Shown piece by piece: positions 14,265-17,010 of a DNA stretch of 17,010 nt. Location of the stretch: contig CAKVJR010000029.1 of the NCBI GenBank assembly GCA_934754855.1, positions 1-17,010 of the forward strand, given 5' to 3'. A program made the translations under genes and the position numbers. This DNA comes from an uncultured Candidatus Melainabacteria bacterium. Its GTDB lineage: Bacteria > Cyanobacteriota > Vampirovibrionia > Gastranaerophilales > Gastranaerophilaceae. The notes below the pieces were generated by a model. The model had not been told where the DNA came from, did not search any database, and was given only the letters and a program-made list of their open reading frames with translations. How positions within the stretch are numbered: the stretch's first letter is position 1; each line of letters opens with the position of its first letter.

Positions 14265-15242
14265 CTACATTTCATCGGGGTCAAAACCTTCCGGATTAGG
14301 TTGTAAACTCAATCCTACGGTTTGTAACTTTTCAATTACTTCGTCTGAAGATTTTTTACCGAAATTTTTAATATTCAACAAATCGTGTTCCGATTTCTTG
14401 AGCAATTCAGGCAAAGAGTTGATACTTGCTCTCTTCAAGCAATTATACGCTCTGACTGATAATTCCAAATCTTCAATCGTGATTGAAGGTTCTGCAACTT
14501 CTTCAACTTCTTCTTCAATGATAGAAGGTGAACTGAGGTTCATCGGTTGTCCGGTGATTGCCGCAATTTGCATAAAGTGTTCAATCAAGATGTTTGCTGA
14601 TTGGCTAAGTGCATTTGTTACGTCGATGCTGCCATTTGACCAGATTTCCAAAGTAAGTTTATCATAATCGATAACGTCGCCTACACGAGTGTTTTCAACG
14701 TTGTAACTTACTCTTTTAATCGGGATAAATGTTGCATCAATCGGCAAAAGATCAATCGGCAAATCTGCTTGGTGACCTTTTAATACGTCTTTTGCAATAT
14801 AGCCTTTGCCTGTTTCAACGGCGATTTCAGCGTGAATGCTGCCGCCTTCTGCAACTGTACAAATTTGCCAATCAGGGTTAACTACTTTAACGCCTGCGGG
14901 AAGTTGAATGTCGCTTGCTAAAACAGGACCTTCGTGGTCGATGTCAAGTCTTAAAACTTGAGGATCTTTGTTTTCGCATTTTACTGTCAAACCTTTGAGG
15001 TTCAACATAATATCGATAACATCTTCCGTGATTCCCGGGATAGATGTAAATTCGTGAGTGATACCTTCAATACGAAGTGATGTAACCGCTGCACCTTCAA
15101 GTGATGAAAGGAGAACTCTGCGGAGTGCATTACCTAAAGTCGTACCGAAACCTTTTGCTAAAGGTTCAACGGTGAACTTTCCGTATTGCGTACCGTCCGA
15201 ACTTGTTGTCGTATTTACGCATTTAATTTTAAGTGCTTCCAT
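14265..15242 (-). CDS. rpoA: RNA polymerase alpha subunit
   Basis: Alpha dimerises to nucleate RNA polymerase assembly and contacts UP elements and activators. The 325 residues have the N-terminal dimerisation domain with GFGTTLGNALRRVLL (about 31-45) and EGAAVTSLRIEG, a Glu-rich linker near 250-258, and a C-terminal domain from about 259 with NIKNFGKKS (290-298). The start is ATG 15242, with AAGGAG 9 nt upstream; the frame extends 13 codons to a TTG at 15281, but that overlaps rpsD and its own Shine-Dalgarno is poor. The linker and tail are short, giving a protein slightly smaller than E. coli alpha (329). Confidence 0.97.
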   Translation of the reverse strand: MEALKIKCVNTTTSSDGTQYGKFTVEPLAKGFGTTLGNALRRVLLSSLEGAAVTSLRIEGITHEFTSIPGITEDVIDIMLNLKGLTVKCENKDPQVLRLDIDHEGPVLASDIQLPAGVKVVNPDWQICTVAEGGSIHAEIAVETGKGYIAKDVLKGHQADLPIDLLPIDATFIPIKRVSYNVENTRVGDVIDYDKLTLEIWSNGSIDVTNALSQSANILIEHFMQIAAITGQPMNLSSPSIIEEEVEEVAEPSITIEDLELSVRAYNCLKRASINSLPELLKKSEHDLLNIKNFGKKSSDEVIEKLQTVGLSLQPNPEGFDPDEM

Positions 15243-15261
15243 TGTCAATGTCTCCTTAACC

Positions 15262-15864
15262 TTACTTAGAATAGTATTCAACTACGAGTTGTTCCTTGAA
15301 GTCAGGATCTAATTCTTCTCTTTCCGGAATTCTATCGAAAGTAATCTTTTGTGCATCTTTGTCAACTGTCAACCATGCCGCACTGACAGGCATATCTATC
15401 ATTTCTGCAACTGATTTAACAAATGCTGCACTTCTTGTTTTAACGGTGATTTCGTCTTGCGGCTTAACGAGGTATGACGGAACATCAACCTTTCTGCCGT
15501 TTACCAAAACGTGACCGTGATTAACGATTTGACGTGCTTGTTTTCTTGTGATTGCAAGACCTGCTCTGAAAAGAAGGTTGTCAAGTCTTGATTCCAACAT
15601 TTGAAGAAGGATTGTACCTGTTACACCGTTCTTTCTTGATGCATTCTTGTAATATCTGACAAATTGTTTTTCTGAAACTAAGTATGTTAAACGAATTTTT
15701 TGTTTTTCATTCAAGTGGATTGCATAATCAGAAAGTTTCTTTTTTGCTGCTCCGTGTTGACCTGAATGTGTTTGTCTCATTGATGAGGTCAACTTTCTGT
15801 TTGATAATTCTTTAACCCCGTAGTTACGAAATAACTTATTGCCGGGACCTGTATATCTTGCCAT
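15262..15864 (-). CDS. rpsD: 30S ribosomal protein S4
   Basis: S4 nucleates 16S rRNA folding, forms part of the mRNA entry channel and often represses its own operon. The 200 residues begin MARYTGPGNKLFRNYG and contain SGQHGAAKKKLSDYAIHL (34-51) and an S4 RNA-binding domain (about 90-150; MLESRLDNLLFRAG, ARQIVNHGHVLVNGRKV). The N-terminal domain has no cysteines, so this is the zinc-free (C-minus) form, as in Cyanobacteria. It sits between rpsK and rpoA, the usual place in many bacteria but not in typical photosynthetic cyanobacteria. Confidence 0.97.
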   Translation of the reverse strand: MARYTGPGNKLFRNYGVKELSNRKLTSSMRQTHSGQHGAAKKKLSDYAIHLNEKQKIRLTYLVSEKQFVRYYKNASRKNGVTGTILLQMLESRLDNLLFRAGLAITRKQARQIVNHGHVLVNGRKVDVPSYLVKPQDEITVKTRSAAFVKSVAEMIDMPVSAAWLTVDKDAQKITFDRIPEREELDPDFKEQLVVEYYSK

Positions 15865-15887
15865 TTTCTATGACTCCTTGTTATTTT

Positions 15888-16274
15888 CTATACTCTACGC
15901 TTTTTAGGCGGACGGCAACCGTTGTGCGGAATCGGAGTAACGTCTTTAATCAAAGTGATTTCCAAACCTGCTGCTTGGATTGCTCTGATTGCCGTTTCTC
16001 TACCAGTACCGGGGCCTTTAATATAAACTTCGACCTTCTTCATTCCTTGGTCGATTGATTTTTTTGCAACCATTTCTGCTGCTGATTGTGCTGCGAAAGG
16101 TGTTCCCTTTCTTGCACCTTTGAATCCGCAACCGCCGGCAGATGCCCATGCAATAGCATTACCTTGAGTATCTGTAGAAGTTACGATTGTATTGTTGAAG
16201 GTTGATTGAATATGTACAACACCTTGTAATACATTCTTCTTTTCTTTCTTTTTTGTTTTGACAGGTTTTGCCAT
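15888..16274 (-). CDS. rpsK: 30S ribosomal protein S11
   Basis: S11 forms the platform of the small subunit near the mRNA exit. The 128 residues contain VVHIQSTFNNTIVT (19-32), WASAGGCGFKGARKGTPFAAQ (44-64), VYIKGPGTGRE (84-94) and the C-terminal DVTPIPHNGCRPPKKRRV. It is 30 nt downstream of rpsM and 23 nt upstream of rpsD, in operon order. All regions look standard. Confidence 0.98.
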   Translation of the reverse strand: MAKPVKTKKKEKKNVLQGVVHIQSTFNNTIVTSTDTQGNAIAWASAGGCGFKGARKGTPFAAQSAAEMVAKKSIDQGMKKVEVYIKGPGTGRETAIRAIQAAGLEITLIKDVTPIPHNGCRPPKKRRV

Positions 16275-16304
16275 TATTAATTTCCTTTTTATTAATTATT
16301 TAAC

Positions 16305-16670
16305 TTATTTTTTCTTTGAAACAGGACCGGTTTTCTTTCCACGTCTTGTTCTTGCATTTGTCTTTGTTCTTTGTCCTCTTACGGGCAACTTACGTCTGTG
16401 ACGGATTCCTCTGAATGAACCGATTTCGCTCAATCTCTTGATTGCCAAAGATTCTTCTCTTCTTAAATCACCTTCGATTGTGTAATTAGCAAGTTCATTT
16501 CTGAGTTTCTTAATATCGTCATCGGTTAAATCGTCTGATCTCAAATCTTCTGAAATACCGCATGCTGCTAATATTTTTGCAGAACGTGCAGGACCAATAC
16601 CGAAAATATAGGTCAATGCAATAATCATTCTTTTGTTACGAGGTAAATCTACCCCGGCAAGTCTTGCCAT
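16305..16670 (-). CDS. rpsM: 30S ribosomal protein S13
   Basis: S13 sits in the head of the small subunit and contacts L5 and P-site tRNA. The 121 residues begin MARLAGVDLPRNKRM, followed by LTYIFGIGPARS (19-30), and end with the basic RGIRHRRKLPVRGQRTKTNA and KKTGPVSKKK. The start has AAGGAG about 6 nt upstream. It lies 49 nt after rpmJ, the largest gap within the ribosomal cluster here; I see no promoter in that gap. Confidence 0.98.
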   Translation of the reverse strand: MARLAGVDLPRNKRMIIALTYIFGIGPARSAKILAACGISEDLRSDDLTDDDIKKLRNELANYTIEGDLRREESLAIKRLSEIGSFRGIRHRRKLPVRGQRTKTNARTRRGKKTGPVSKKK

Positions 16671-16719
16671 GTTTGTCTCCTTGTTTCTTAATTAGTTCTT
16701 TTACTCTAACAAACAACGA

Positions 16720-16833
16720 TTAACCTTGTCTTTGTTTGTGTTTAGGGTTTTCGCAAATAACTGCTACTCTTCCTTTTCTCTTAATAATTTTGCATTTTTC
16801 GCAAAGTTTTTTGACTGATGCTCTGACTTTCAT
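16720..16833 (-). CDS. rpmJ: 50S ribosomal protein L36
   Basis: This is a short gene of 37 codons and a TAA stop. The protein begins MKVRASVKKLCEKC and ends with CENPKHKQRQG, with C11, C14, C27 and H32 in the zinc-ribbon spacing of the zinc-binding form of L36. It lies between infA and rpsM as in the standard spc/alpha junction. The start ATG at 16833 follows AAAGGAAA, 13 nt after the infA stop. Confidence 0.97.
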   Translation of the reverse strand: MKVRASVKKLCEKCKIIKRKGRVAVICENPKHKQRQG

Positions 16834-16846
16834 AATGTTTTCCTTT

Positions 16847-17010
16847 TTATTTAAGTCTGTATGTGATTCTTCCTCTGGTAAGATCATAAGGTGTCATTTC
16901 AACCTTAACCTTGTCTCCGGGTAAAATTCTGATGAAATTTTTTCTGATTTTGCCGGATATATGTGCGAGAATTTCATGCCCGTTTTCCAACTCGACACGA
17001 AACATAGCAT
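16847..17010 (-). CDS. infA: Translation initiation factor IF-1, N-terminus off window
   Basis: IF-1 blocks the A site during initiation. The last 54 codons are visible, starting in the middle of the protein: AMFRVELENGHEILAHISGK, then RKNFIRILPGDKV, VEMTPYDLTRGRITYR and LK before a TAA stop at 16847-16849. These are the canonical OB-fold IF-1 segments. The missing N-terminus would be about 18-20 residues. The partial codon at the right edge is in phase with this frame. Confidence 0.97.
   Translation of the reverse strand, partial: AMFRVELENGHEILAHISGKIRKNFIRILPGDKVKVEMTPYDLTRGRITYRLK

Noticed and set aside
15243..15281. A longer rpoA start at TTG 15281
   Set aside because: It would overlap the end of rpsD; ATG 15242 follows AAGGAG and gives the canonical alpha N-terminus.

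Overview
This window is an AT-rich, gene-dense bacterial chromosome segment. Twenty genes are supportable, and nineteen of them lie on the minus strand. The L17, S4 and acyl-CoA synthetase proteins read like cyanobacterial ones: S4 is the zinc-free form and L17 is the short form. Combined with the low GC and the housekeeping content, this suggests a non-photosynthetic cyanobacterial relative (Melainabacteria/Vampirovibrionia, e.g. Gastranaerophilales). That placement is inference from recalled protein texture; the rpsK-rpsD-rpoA order is more Clostridia-like, and no database was searched.

Right part (12233-17010): the 3' half of the S10-spc-alpha ribosomal superoperon, read leftwards as infA (partial), rpmJ, rpsM, rpsK, rpsD, rpoA, rplQ, truA, rplM, rpsI. 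It ends in a strong terminator. Gaps are small, with 1-nt TAATG junctions at rplQ/truA and rplM/rpsI and a 35-nt overlap at truA/rplM.

Middle (7425-12117): a monocistronic helical (HEAT-like) protein of unknown role, a PglK-like ABC exporter, and a holA-holB pair encoding the delta and delta-prime clamp-loader subunits.

Left part (1-7351): an ftsH-ferritin operon, a long-chain acyl-CoA (or acyl-ACP) synthetase, a convergent stand-alone mannose-6-phosphate-isomerase-type cupin (the only plus-strand gene), the murein-recycling kinase anmK, and the start of an unrecognised protein that runs off the left edge and carries a papain-like Q-x5-C motif.

The window is mostly housekeeping; I see no mobile element, CRISPR, tRNA or rRNA. 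The most interesting material is regulatory and structural. Two genes (anmK and the HEAT-like gene) have a -10 box exactly 6 nt from the ATG and no Shine-Dalgarno, as expected of leaderless mRNAs. Two promoters (for ftsH and the HEAT-like gene) are folded into the upstream gene's terminator, with the -35 in the hairpin loop and the T-tract as spacer. Several start codons were moved from the longest ORF to sites with a Shine-Dalgarno. No stretch above 300 bases lacks a gene; the two largest gaps are 1045-1300 and 9361-9572.
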